A stretch of 30,003 bases of DNA from assembly GCA_009663005.1 (NCBI GenBank), contig CM018891.1, forward strand, positions 8,079,695-8,109,697, in the 5' to 3' direction. Numbering within the stretch: the stretch's first letter is position 1; the number at the start of each line of letters is the position of its first letter. The notes beneath the pieces are model-generated. The model was not told where the DNA came from and did no database searches. It saw nothing but the letters and a program-made list of their open reading frames with translations. Made by a program: the position numbers and the translations under genes. Shown here piece after piece: positions 21,011 through 30,003 of this stretch. The stretch comes from Actinidia chinensis. Lineage: Eukaryota; Streptophyta; Magnoliopsida; Ericales; Actinidiaceae.

Positions 21011-21160
21011 ACTTACGAAATCTGAAAATGTATTTTTTATCTAATTTAAAAAACCTTTAGATTTACGAAATCTGAAAATGTATTTTTTATCTAATTTAAA
21101 AAACCTTTAGATTTACGAAATCTGAAAATATATTTTTTATCTAATTTAAAAAAAATCACT
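21011..21160. repeat. 50-bp tandem repeat, three copies
   Basis: Units start at 21011, 21061 and 21111 with ACTTACGAAATCTG or ATTTACGAAATCTG and end in AAAAAACCTTTAG. The units are nearly identical. Repeat A copy 1 has a single unit (8643 on), so the triplication happened in copy 2 after the two copies separated. Confidence 0.95.
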
Positions 21161-21227
21161 TTTAAATTGTTTTTTCATCCCTCGCTTGTCATGTGTTTCA
21201 CTATCTACAAAGCTTTAGCCACTAGCA

Positions 21228-21846
21228 TGACTATTAACCGTTCAATAAGAATGTTGACAATAACAATTTTATCACCATTTATCTCTTGACACGTGCGTGC
21301 AAGGACTGTCAATTGTGAATATACGAGTGCATGACTCAAAGTTTTGATTATTTTAAAACTAGTAAAAGTTGAATTTTGTCTGATGCTTTTAAGCTGACAT
21401 ATCTTTTTCAAAATTTAGGTTTTACTAATATTTATTTTATTTTTTATGTTTTTGTCTTTTTAAAAAACTACCAGGGTTTTGACTAATAATAAATTAAATG
21501 CTAAAATTTTAGTCTCATAATTTGACCATCTGGTAGTCCCTCTGTTATTTAACTTGACAATACTAGATTGTTCTCCCAAAATAATTGGGAAGAATGATGT
21601 TGCGGAATTGTGATCCCTTGAAAAAATCATAATCCCTACAATTAGGACATATATTTAACGAAAATTTTTGGAAAAGATTGACAACTTGATGGAAGAAATG
21701 TTGAAATTCAAGCACAATATGTGAGACTAGGACTTTTAAGGGGCCCGGTGTACCATCCTGTTGTTCCAAATCAATTGTTCTGGTGAAAACTTTTTAGTTC
21801 AGTCAACATACACAACATAAAAGGGGGTTAATATATGGTTTACATT
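21228..21846. other. Unassigned spacer between repeat A copy 2 and repeat B copy 2
   Basis: AT-rich in its first half, mixed in the second. No protein or RNA gene and no repeat was recognised. Short open frames on the minus strand look incidental. Confidence 0.4.
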
Positions 21847-22640
21847 ATGATAAATTAAAAAATATAGAGTTTGATTTGTTAAAATTAAAATTCTATAATT
21901 TAATTTTTTATCGGTGTCAAACCTTAGGGTTCATTTTATAATTTTCTCTACCTTTTTTTCGTCTCCCATACGCCCATCGACAGCTGTTGAAAACGAACGC
22001 AAGACCTATAAATCTCACGTCCGCTCCACTCTCTCTCTTCATCAGTTTCTCTGGATCTTTCATCTCATTCTTCAACCACCGCCCACCTGGTCCCCCTCGT
22101 CTCCACACTTTCTTCCCTCCGAATCGTTAGGTTTCTTGTATGTTTTTTCTGTCGCTATGTTTCAAACCCTAAACCTATCCTCCTCTCTCTTCTCAAATCT
22201 TCAAGAACCAATCACCACGTGAACGGGTTGATCATTCGATTTCAACATCACGTCCATTTTACTTGACCAATCAGCCCGAAATTCCCTTGCAACGTCCTCT
22301 CTCGCCAGTTTTCTTGTTTCGCTCTTCGTCCTTGTTCCAAGCCCTAAGACGCTCTTTTCTATCTCTCTCAAATCCTTCAAGAACAACTAATCACTATTGT
22401 CGATTTGATAGTTTTATTTCAAGTCAAAATGTTTTTACTTGTCTCTCGATCAGAATCTGCGCGAATCGTTTGGTTGTCGCTACGTCTCGCTCTTCTCGCT
22501 CAATTCCTCATCTCATTCACCAGTTTCTTCTTTCGCTCACTCTGTTTCAAACCTAAACCCCTGTCTCTCTCTGTCTCGTCTCTCTCCGTCTCTCAGATCT
22601 TCAAGCACCAATTCACAATCTTGGATTGGTTGATCCTTCG
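21847..22640 (+). repeat. Repeat B, copy 2 (uninterrupted promoter- and leader-like unit)
   Basis: It matches copy 1 from AAATATAGAGTTT through the TATA box, the CT-rich leader and the tandem leader units. It carries three such units, beginning near 22196, 22371 and 22595, against two in copy 1. The site occupied by copia in copy 1 is intact here as ACCCTAAACCTATCC at about 22166-22180. The open frames that run through it overlap each other in different frames and are Ser/Leu/Phe-rich, as CT-rich DNA gives, so they are not called as genes. Confidence 0.88.
22007..22013 (+). promoter_or_regulatory. TATA box candidate in repeat B copy 2
   Basis: TATAAAT in CCTATAAATCTCAC, with a CT-rich leader starting about 15 bases on. 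The box is conserved with copy 1. If this promoter is active, transcription would run rightwards into the unassigned region beyond 22640. Confidence 0.5.
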
Positions 22641-25584
22641 TGCCACACAATGTGTCTTCTCGTTTTTATCAGTGCAATCATGTTCAGTTCTACTTCGGAG
22701 CTTACATTCCATTGGAACCCCATTTTTTTTTTGGCAACTCCGTTAGGTACGGCGGACGATCTCTCTCTATGAGTTGGAATCTGCATATGAGTAGTTGCTC
22801 ATCACTCTGTCTCAGGCATGGTATGACCGATAAGGTAGGCAGAATTTGAAATTGGTTCGAATCTCAAGTATTGGGCGGATAACAATGATCATATCAATGC
22901 AAATGGTTTATACCATTCAATAAATAAAGAAGAAAGAAAAAAAAAGAAGAAAAAATGAGCCAGTTTAAATTTGTGCATTGAACTTGTCACTGAAGGACCA
23001 AATAACTTTCCTTGTTTTTTTTGCCTTTATCTGTTTTCTATCCTACCAAACAATCATGGTTTTGTACCCTACAATTGATCAACAAATGAATGGTTTTTCC
23101 CATCCAAAGGTACACATGAATTTGATTACGGTTATAGTATGTATCTTCACTTGTTCTTGATGGAAGATATTTATTAGCCATTGATATTGTTTCCTCTTAT
23201 AATGTGCTATGAGGCCAAGATCTGCATCACGCCAAAGAAAGAAAAGAAATAAGATTTTTGGAGAGTAGGGAGTGGTGGATAGCGAGAATTGGATTGTGAA
23301 TCAAGATTGGCTCTTATCTTCAAGTCAAGCTCAAATGACATTCATTGTGATCAAACTGGCTTTAAGTGCTTTATATAAAGGATTGAACTTGAGCTAGATT
23401 CTCAGTTTGTCCTCGTCTATTATGCAGTTTCTTTTGGTGACTCTGAATTTGTTAAAAGAGGCTGCTTATATTCTATTATTTATTTGTTGTAGCTTCTAAC
23501 CCAGCCTAACTCTTTTATGCTATCTGGTGTTCCATATGAATAATCATTTATTTTTTTTTTAGGAAACGCTTAACGAAATGCTAGGATGTAGTTACTTTCA
23601 TTTTTATTTTCCTTGCAGTCTTATGCTATATCTTTGGTAAGGGGTAATCATGTTTTGCCTTTGCATACTCCCCCTATAACTCCTGCAATATAAAGTGTAC
23701 TCCATGTTGTCCCCATATTAGTGGGTGATTCCAATGCGGTGTATCAATTCTCAGCTTTGCAATCGACATCCCAGGGTTAGAGTGCAGGATTCATGGATGT
23801 GATGAAAATAGAGCAAGGTTACGTGATTTTAGTAGCAACATTTCTAGGAGCTGAAGGTAAAAGTATGGGTGAAAAGTGTTTTATGTTTTTATTTGTTTCT
23901 TACGTTGTTTTTGAAGCCTTTTATCTTTTTATTTATTTATATTTATCTTTTTAGTTGTTTATTGCCAGTTTTATTTCTGTGCCTTTTATGGTTTTGGTGA
24001 ATGTGGGGGTGGAAAGATTGAGGAAGACATGTTGTATGTCCTAAAAGATCCGGTGCGCTCTCTCTCCCTCTCATTTTCTTAATTGCAACCCTGCTTGTAC
24101 CAGCATTTGGGTCCAATTCTTGGCAGCTCATTAGTATCTTATTTCATTTGTACTTCCTTTTAGTTCATTTTCCGAAGATATTGAGAAACTTCATGACTTC
24201 ACCCTCATTCTATCTTCCTCATCTTCCTTCTATCGCCATGGGAATCAAGTAGTTCTCTTCTCTTCTATCTTTTTATCTAGTTAGATCTCTATTTTTTGTG
24301 TCTCAACCTTACACGCTTTTTTCTGAAGCTCCCAATCAAAATGAAATGAGACAAGAAGGTCTCCACCATGATGTTATTTTTCTTCTCTAACTTACACAGG
24401 AGGGAGGCTATTGTGTCTTCCCAAACTGAAGATAGAAAAGGTGGTTTTAAAATACGAATCTTTTGACTACATAGGCATGTAAATTATTCTTTTTATGTGC
24501 TATACAATATAGTATGACTTGACTAACAATTGAATTGGCTAAGTGCTAGCTTTATAAGAATCTCTCCCAAACCCGAAAAAAATTCAACACGCTAGGAGCT
24601 TACGGAATGGCTGGGGTTTATAGCGGATGTTTAGTTCAATGCGCTTAATCTGCCAGTTTGCTCCTGGAAAATTTCTCTACTTCCAAGAATCCCACTTCTT
24701 CCAACTGAAAATTAAGCTTTCGCCTTCCAGTTCAAACATATGTAGATCCTAATCCATCTATGCTTTGCTATGACAATCAATAAGGTACATGGTGTCAAGG
24801 ACAAACAATTCCATCTTAAAATGTTTTTTCACATGGCAACTATAAGTAGCATTGTCTCATGGAACCTCTATGGGGTCTGCAAAAGTGCTGGTCAGAACAG
24901 GAGCTTACCAAAATAAATAAAATAAATAAATTAAAAAATGTCAAAAATGTTACTTGGTGAAGCAGAAAACTTGATTGTTCTTTGAACCTGCAATAAATAT
25001 GTTAGACGGACTAAGAAAGGGTATGTCGACATTTTTCCCCTTTCTAACTGCCTTTTTAGAATCAACTCATCATTTATTTATTTGAGTCTCTTTCATTTTG
25101 CTTCTTCACTAAACCTATTCGAATCCATACTAACAGAAAAGTTGTTCTTTGTTTGAGCATTTCCCTTGCCATATTCCTTTGTAATATGTCCTAACTTGAT
25201 ATTCTTTCTTGATCTATTATCACTTGACTCTGCAACTGCAGATTAATAGCATTGAACAATGGCAATGCTGGTCTTTCTAGTCACCAATCTGAGAGAAAAG
25301 TGTGGGAAAGTAATTTTCAAAAGGTTAAAAACTTACCGTTGTACATTAAGCATGCAAGATCTAGCCTTTATCGTTTCTCATACTTACAACATTCTTTTTT
25401 AGTTTCAGCCTAGGGTAATTAACATAAGATTTTACAATGTTTTTCTAACTTCTCTATAGAGTCCTTGCACTTCCTCAAGCACATTGTTGTTTTCGTACCA
25501 TGGCAGAGGATAATGAAATGGGAACTATGGCATTGTCCTGGCATAGAGATAGCCATATTTTGGACTAATTTCATACTGTAGCAG
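22641..25584. other. Large unassigned region, possibly remains of an intron-rich gene
   Basis: Nearly 3 kb is T-rich and intron-like on the + strand, with several pyrimidine-tract plus AG junctions. Three short codon-like pieces stand out. The first ends in GATAAG|GTAGGC near 22834. The second, about 23792-23870, includes EQGYVILVATFLGAEG before GTAAAAG. The third is at 25242-25309. None matches a family I recognise. They may be exons of one decayed gene driven by repeat B copy 2, or unrelated chance. No complete open frame links them. Confidence 0.3.
25242..25309 (+). other. Exon-like piece
   Basis: It is preceded by AACTGCAG and followed by GTAATTTT, good splice-site matches. In one frame it is fully open and reads IALNNGNAGLSSHQSERK, a balanced composition unlike the surrounding T-rich DNA. 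The family is not recognised, and chance cannot be excluded. Confidence 0.3.
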
Positions 25585-25716
25585 ATCGGCCTATTGGATC
25601 GGGCTGGGCAAGCCCGGACCGGTACTGTAGCGGTTAGGCTTATCCGACCCGTGACCGTTGAACCCGTTACGATTTCGGGTTCGTGTAAGCCTAACCCGCC
25701 CAATTTGCAGCTCTGA
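25585..25716. mobile_element. GC-rich hAT-end-like fragment
   Basis: A GC-rich island (GGGCTGGGCAAGCCCGGACC, then CCGACCCG and AACCCGCCC) sits in AT-rich DNA. Its right end, reverse complemented, reads CAGAGCTGCAAATTGGGCGG. CAGAGCTG followed by CAAA and G/C-rich words is typical of plant hAT MITE termini. No matching left end was found, so the element is probably truncated. ACTGTAGC occurs twice (about 25577 and 25624). Confidence 0.5.
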
Positions 25717-27901
25717 ATCTAATGAATCCCCAGAACATTGCAGCCCCTTCACTATGCTGTTGTTTACAGTGACTTATATAACTTTTAGACTTGCAGGTTC
25801 CCCCAACCACACTTAAAACATAACATCCGAACGTGGGATTCGCTACTAAATACTCTCAAACACTCGAAAAATTAAAAACATTTATGTTAAAATAAGGTTT
25901 TTGTCACACCGATGACAAATCCTATAGAGAAATTATAGACCCAAACAGACAAGCATAGCTTTAGTTGAAATAGAACCATCAATCATAGATAGGTTTGTTG
26001 ATCTATTTAGATAAAGAATTTGGATAACAAATTTAGTGAGAAAAATTAAAATAGAGATTCAACCTCGAAACTATCATAATCTAATCTATCTTTTTTTATT
26101 TTAGGTTATTTTGTTTATTCCCCTCACTAAATTCTTGATTCAAAATAATCTTGAAATTTGTTTAATGGAAAAATTCTTTCACTATATATGGTTTTTTGTG
26201 GCATTGCTGAGAGGTCATCAGAAGGGCTTCGGATGCCTGGAGCATTTCATCCGAATCCTACCTAGGGCATGACCAAGGTCACTCCGCCCAATTTAATATG
26301 GGCACAAGTCACGCAAGTCAGCACAATGTAGTTTAAGTATTTTGAGTTTTATTTTGATCTATTTGATGTACCATAGTTCATATATAGAGTTTTCTTGATA
26401 AGAGAAGTCAAAAAATATAATTTTTAATTTGGTAAAAAGTGCACTAAAATTTTCATCTAATAAGATTTTCTTGAATTTTTAAATTGTTCAAAATTTTGGG
26501 TTTCCTTATTTTTTTCCCCCCAAAAAATTCACTAGAAGATTCACCATCTTTTTTTAAAAAAATGCTTTCAATTAGTTTTCATGTAATCATTAGTTCTTAA
26601 TTATTTTCTATGTAATTAATTACTCTACTTATCTATCATTAATTCTATGTCGACAACAGGCCTAAATTACCACATGTATGCTGATTAGAAATGTTAAAAA
26701 CATATGTGCATTCAAAATAAAGGCTGCCTACTAATAGGATGAGTTCATTAAAAAATATAGCTGCAAATAAGCCCTAGTAATTAAGTTCTTCCTTAAATTA
26801 CTACTACTATTTACCTCATGATTCACTTTATTTTTGTTCTTATTTGTTTTGTTTTATCCCAAATTCCACACTTATCCCCAACTAAGAATATTTATCTTTG
26901 ACAATACGGTCCAATTTGAGTTAGTTTGTTTTTAACTATCTAGTTTTTTGTTTAGTTTTTGATTTTTTTTTGTTTTTAGTGACTTGTTTAACTATTAATT
27001 TTTTTTTGTGTGTAATAACTTTGTTATTGAACTATTAAAAAGGTCTTTAAAGACCCAAAATTCAAAAGTAAAGCAACTAAAAGAGCCAAAGAAATTGACC
27101 CAATGCCCTAATTTGAGAATACAGTCACCAACATTGATGGGGACGGGATGTGATTGCGTAGTATTCATAGAAGACCTCCGAGATATATATAGAGTATTTT
27201 CGAGTAGATACTTTTGAGCCGATGACTATTGTTACACTAACACCTAAAGACTAAATGCCTTCTTCAGACCACTATTAATATTCATATTCCGCACGCCTTG
27301 TCCCCTTTCATGAAAAAGGATCTACAATCGCATATTAACAATAATCTAATCAATGATCGTACGACAACATATTTGCAACAGAATCATACGTTGGCCGTTT
27401 TATTTCGAGATCTTCATATAACAACATTTTCATACGAATTGTACAATCCGTAAAGATATGTTTTCCTGCTAAGTCTTTGCCCTTTTTATATAGTAGTTAT
27501 CAGATCCGTGGGACCGAGATTAAAAATAAAATTTTTAGTTTAAATTTGTAAAACGAAAAATGTATGGGCTGTTTGTGTGTACAATTCTTAGGTTATGTGC
27601 ATCATATGGCAAACGGAAAGTTTTTTACTTTGTCATATATAAGTTATATTCTCGTGGAATGTTAATAATTTCCATTGCAATTACCCATAATTCATCATCG
27701 AAGTCAATCTCACCACTGATTATGTGGAAAAAGTTAAGTTTGAGCTGAAGTTTTGTGACCTAATTTTAATGGGTGGGTCCCGGTTTATCGAAAGTATTGA
27801 ACCGTTGGAATGGATTCTCCTTCGCGGTTAATAACCGTAAGTAATTTATTTGCTCAAAACGGATAAGGTGAATGAGAAAATGTTCACCGAAGTTGTACGA
27901 T
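25717..27901. other. AT-rich spacer, no gene recognised
   Basis: Over 2 kb with no readable domain. An inverted repeat lies near 26030-26133. A higher-GC patch lies at about 26205-26330. A distant relic of repeat A may lie at about 27637-27700. Small open frames at 27008-27217 and 27560-27748 look random. Confidence 0.45.
26030..26133. repeat. Inverted repeat
   Basis: AATTTAGTGAG (26030-26040) and CTCACTAAATT (26123-26133) are perfect reverse complements 82 bases apart, with weaker complementarity continuing on both sides. It could be a degraded MITE hairpin; no flanking duplication was seen. Confidence 0.5.
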
Positions 27902-28065
27902 TGAGGGAAATTGGAAGTTTCACATCGATAAAAGGAATATTTTAATGGTTAATATACTCCAAGCTAATATTATCCAAATAAAGTACTTGGAGCACCAAGA
28001 GGAGGTATAGACAAGTAAGTTCACATTGTACCTTAGCTTTTCAGGGCACGCGCGGCCTGCGCCGT

Positions 28066-28092
28066 AAAAAAAAAAAAAAAAAAAAAAAAAAA
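28066..28092. repeat. 27-base poly-A run
   Basis: Uninterrupted As sit between GCGGCCTGCGCCGT and GGGAACACCGCG. This abrupt junction of G/C-rich DNA with a pure A run is odd for a retroposon tail, because G/C-rich LTR-like sequence continues on both sides. Its length is prone to sequencing and replication slippage. Confidence 0.95.
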
Positions 28093-28350
28093 GGGAACAC
28101 CGCGAGTCGCGGTCCCGTGGCGCGTTGCGTGTGGCGATGGGCGAAATGGGTCGCTTTGTGGGCTCTATTAGTGGTGCACTTGCAGATTAACCTCCATCTT
28201 TATTCTATTCACTAAAGTCGAGACTTTTCATCTTGATAACAGCATCCATGTATCAGCCATAAGAGGGGGTTATTGGCTGATTAGTGGAGCTGGGTACAAT
28301 GGCTCAATGGAGTAAATAAAGTCGTGGCTTTTCATCAGCTGGAAAATCCC

Positions 28351-28357
28351 TATAAAG
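28351..28357 (+). promoter_or_regulatory. TATA box of the solo-LTR-like segment
   Basis: TATAAAG in CCCTATAAAGACC, with CAAAACACACAC about 25-30 bases downstream as a plausible start site, the usual arrangement at a plant LTR U3/R boundary. Confidence 0.5.
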
Positions 28358-28672
28358 ACCAACATCCTTTTGCAGTTCAAAACACACACAAAAAAGATTC
28401 GAGAGTTCATCAGTAGAAAAAGAGTTTCTGGATTCGGCATATAGGTCATTTGTGAGAAGAGTGACACTACTTCCGGGTTCGCCGAGCACACAGAAGAGTG
28501 CTAACTTCTTGAGCGAGATCGGTGCACTGGGAGACAGACGCCAAACATCCCGTAGCACCATGGACGGGCGAATTCTGTCTTAACGGAGACAGGTTGCGCT
28601 GCCTCGGATCACCTTTGTGATATTTATGTAGTCTTTCTTGTTTCATCTGTATTTATTTTCCACTTATAATTC

Positions 28673-29743
28673 AGCACTTTATGAATTATTTTAAATAACA
28701 ATTAACAGACAATCTTTGATTAAAGTCGGAACAAACTTCGTATAGACTGGATAACACTTGAAGTTTGAATATGAGACCTTAAAATAGGGGTAATTTTAGT
28801 TTCAGTCGAGACTACCAAACCAACTCATATGAATAAATTTATATTGGAGTTATTATAGAATGGAAAGAATAATTCACATTCTATGTTTGGGGGGTGCATC
28901 ATGATACTATGAGGCTATCATTCACCACGTATTTATTAAGATTATTAATAAGGTGGTTGTGAATTGAAATGTGGAAACACTTAACCTAGCAACTGAATTA
29001 GTTTCTTCGAGCAACTTTCACATAAATATGAAAAACTTATTTTAATAATTTTAATAATTGTTTTTTATTGACTACAATAATGCAAACAAAGGCTAAAAAA
29101 TTCAATGAAATTTAATTTTTTGAATAATGTGAAAGTCATGTATTTCTAGATATTATTGTCTCAAATATAAATATAACGTTTAAGTAATTTTCAATACACT
29201 AGTTATTAGTAGTGTCTAACGTTTTCAACAGCAGGTGGCTATAATTCTTGAATTAGACTAAGAAAAATTCTTTAAATTCAAAATGAATAATTTAAATTTT
29301 ACTTTGATGTGTGGAGTCACTAATCAAATAAATTGATACTTTTATTTTTTAATTAAAAAATATTTCTTGTCACTCATTCCTAATAAAGATTAAAATAGAT
29401 TTAATAGAAAAAAGAGTGTGAAAATCACTAACCAATTTAAACAAAGCAGCTTCCAATACCTCTAATAATGATTCCCCCCTATATTTGCTATTATTATTGC
29501 TGACCCTCTATATTAATTTCCACTTATATATTCTCTAACTGTTTATTTTTCCGGACTGCCACACAATTCCTAACTACCAATACTTTTCCTTCGGACATTT
29601 GTTGACTATGTAAAAATTTTGGTAACTTCTCAAACCATAAATGACGTGCTACCAGACATGCCCTAGCCTAGACTTTCTATTTTGATCTTGGATTCGAACC
29701 TCAAAACCCCATACAATAGACGATATTTTGCAATTGACACTTC
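28673..29743. other. AT-rich spacer before the right-edge promoter
   Basis: No coding similarity, RNA gene or clear repeat was recognised. Poly-A and poly-T tracts and the words TTTAATAATT and AAATATAAATATAACG recur, as in ordinary plant intergenic DNA. Confidence 0.5.
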
Positions 29744-29750
29744 TATATAA
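29744..29750 (+). promoter_or_regulatory. TATA box candidate of the right-edge gene
   Basis: TATATAA in CTTCTATATAACCATCC. The base composition changes here from AT-rich to pyrimidine-rich, as at plant Pol II promoters. A start site near 29775-29785 would give a leader of about 100 bases before the ATG at 29879. Confidence 0.5.
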
Positions 29751-29878
29751 CCATCCAATTCCCACTTCATTTTATCCGTTTACTTGTAGATATTCCCACT
29801 CCCCCCTGCTCTTGTTCTGTTGATTCTTCTTTTCCCTCATACTTGTCGCTCTGTTTTTTTGGGTATCTCGTTTGGTTT

Positions 29879-30003
29879 ATGTACGACATGTCCCGTGCAA
29901 CCTGCTCCATTGCCTCTACTCTCTTGTCCCGTTGTTGGTCTTTCTATTTGTATGGCTCCCTTTTACTTTGTACACCAAATCCTAGCGAGTTTTGCCACCA
30001 GGG
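29879..30003 (+). CDS. Possible 5' end of a gene, cut by the window edge
   Basis: From the ATG at 29879 the frame stays open to the last base, 41 full codons beginning MYDMSRATCS. A second ATG is three codons on. Residues 9-31 are largely hydrophobic (IASTLL, WSFYLYGSLLLC), followed by TPNPSEFC. This could be a signal peptide or membrane anchor, although an N-terminal Asp-Met-Ser-Arg start is only a modest fit. It sits about 130 bases below a TATA box, with a CT-rich leader between. No ATG was found upstream in the same frame. The family is not recognised. With so few codons, a chance open frame is quite possible. Confidence 0.35.
   Translation, partial: MYDMSRATCSIASTLLSRCWSFYLYGSLLLCTPNPSEFCHQ

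Larger units (their letters stand above)
20447..21227. repeat. Dispersed repeat A, copy 2 (interrupted and expanded)
   Basis: It is in the same orientation as copy 1 at 8287-8780. It is longer (781 bp) because it contains a 213-bp MITE (20667-20879) with a 3-bp duplication, and three rather than one of a 50-bp unit (about 21011-21155). With these removed it is about 465 bp, close to copy 1. Confidence 0.87.
27902..28672 (+). mobile_element. Solo-LTR-like segment
   Basis: It reads like the U3-R-U5 layout of a plant retrotransposon LTR on the + strand. An upstream part carries GGAAGTTTCACATCG, close to the GTCCCACATCG word seen in many plant LTRs, followed by CTTGGAGCACCAAGAGG. A G/C-rich block with a 27-A run follows. 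TATAAAG is at 28351-28357, with CA-rich sequence about 30 bases on, then a mixed U5-like block up to about 28670. No primer binding site or polypurine tract adjoins it, no second copy is in the window, and no target duplication was found. Boundaries and superfamily (copia suspected) are uncertain. Confidence 0.5.

Noticed and set aside
8287..21227. Repeat A copies as the two LTRs of one 13-kb retrotransposon
   Set aside because: No primer binding site or polypurine tract adjoins the copies, no retroelement proteins fill the interior except a younger nested copia, and no target duplication flanks the pair.
22263..22746. Overlapping open frames of 97 and 113 codons in repeat B copy 2
   Set aside because: They are Ser/Leu/Phe-rich products of CT-rich leader DNA, differ in frame between tandem units, and are not conserved in repeat B copy 1.
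25419..25703. A 94-codon minus-strand open frame
   Set aside because: Half of it runs through the GC-rich hAT-end-like fragment and the rest has no similarity; it is most likely a chance frame.
27912..27960. Plant snRNA promoter (CACATCG element followed by a TATA-like element)
   Set aside because: The upstream element matches poorly (TTTCACATCG against the usual TCCCACATCG), and no U1, U2, U4, U5 or U6 sequence follows. An LTR reading explains more.
1..30003. CRISPR array, operon, riboswitch or phage-type features
   Set aside because: The window is plant nuclear DNA; no regularly spaced short repeats with unique spacers and no bacterial-type gene packing were seen.

Overview
This looks like nuclear DNA of a flowering plant, probably a eudicot. 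It is AT-rich, it carries an intact plant-type tRNA-Gly(GCC) gene, it has CT-rich 5' leaders behind TATA boxes, and it is packed with hAT, Tourist-like and Ty1/copia elements. The species cannot be named from what I can see. No complete protein-coding gene was found. The window is an accessory, gene-poor stretch made of decayed genes, transposons and local duplications.

Left third (1-8.8 kb). A broken hAT-transposase-type gene (BED finger, DUF659, hAT dimerisation region, + strand, about 787-3010) is followed by AT-rich spacer with microsatellites. Next come a non-autonomous hAT element with a perfect 8-bp target duplication (5047-5880), a Tourist-like MITE with TTA duplications (6242-6470), a roughly 190-bp tandem duplication (6476-6861), and an intact tRNA-Gly gene on the minus strand (6863-6933). 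A dispersed AT-rich repeat, here called repeat A, has its first copy at 8287-8780.

Middle (8.8-15.7 kb). A long leader-like region leads into a decayed FAR1/FRS-type gene on the + strand (about 10150-12900). It keeps recognisable pieces of the FAR1 DNA-binding domain, the MULE-type domain and the SWIM finger. A decayed Raf-like MAP3K gene on the - strand follows (about 13360-15665); its N-lobe and C-lobe pieces lie about 1.7 kb apart and it has lost the DFG segment.

Right half (15.7-30 kb). A promoter-and-leader-like repeat, here called repeat B, occurs twice in direct orientation (15735-19965 and 21847-22640). The first copy is split by a 3.55-kb non-autonomous Ty1/copia element on the minus strand (16100-19652) with LTRs, iMet-type PBS, polypurine tract and a gag remnant. 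Between the two B copies lies a second copy of repeat A (20447-21227), itself split by a 213-bp MITE and carrying a 50-bp unit in triplicate. Both insertions have uninterrupted paralogous sites within this same window. Further right are unassigned spacer with a few exon-like scraps, a GC-rich hAT-end-like fragment, a solo-LTR-like segment with a TATA box (about 27902-28672), AT-rich spacer, and a TATA box followed by an open frame that runs off the right edge.

The genes do not form a pathway; what ties the region together is its history of duplication, nested insertion and decay. I found no convincing undescribed biological system. The best leads are the two nested insertions with internal empty-site controls, the tandemly built leaders of repeat B, and the possible gene start at the right edge.
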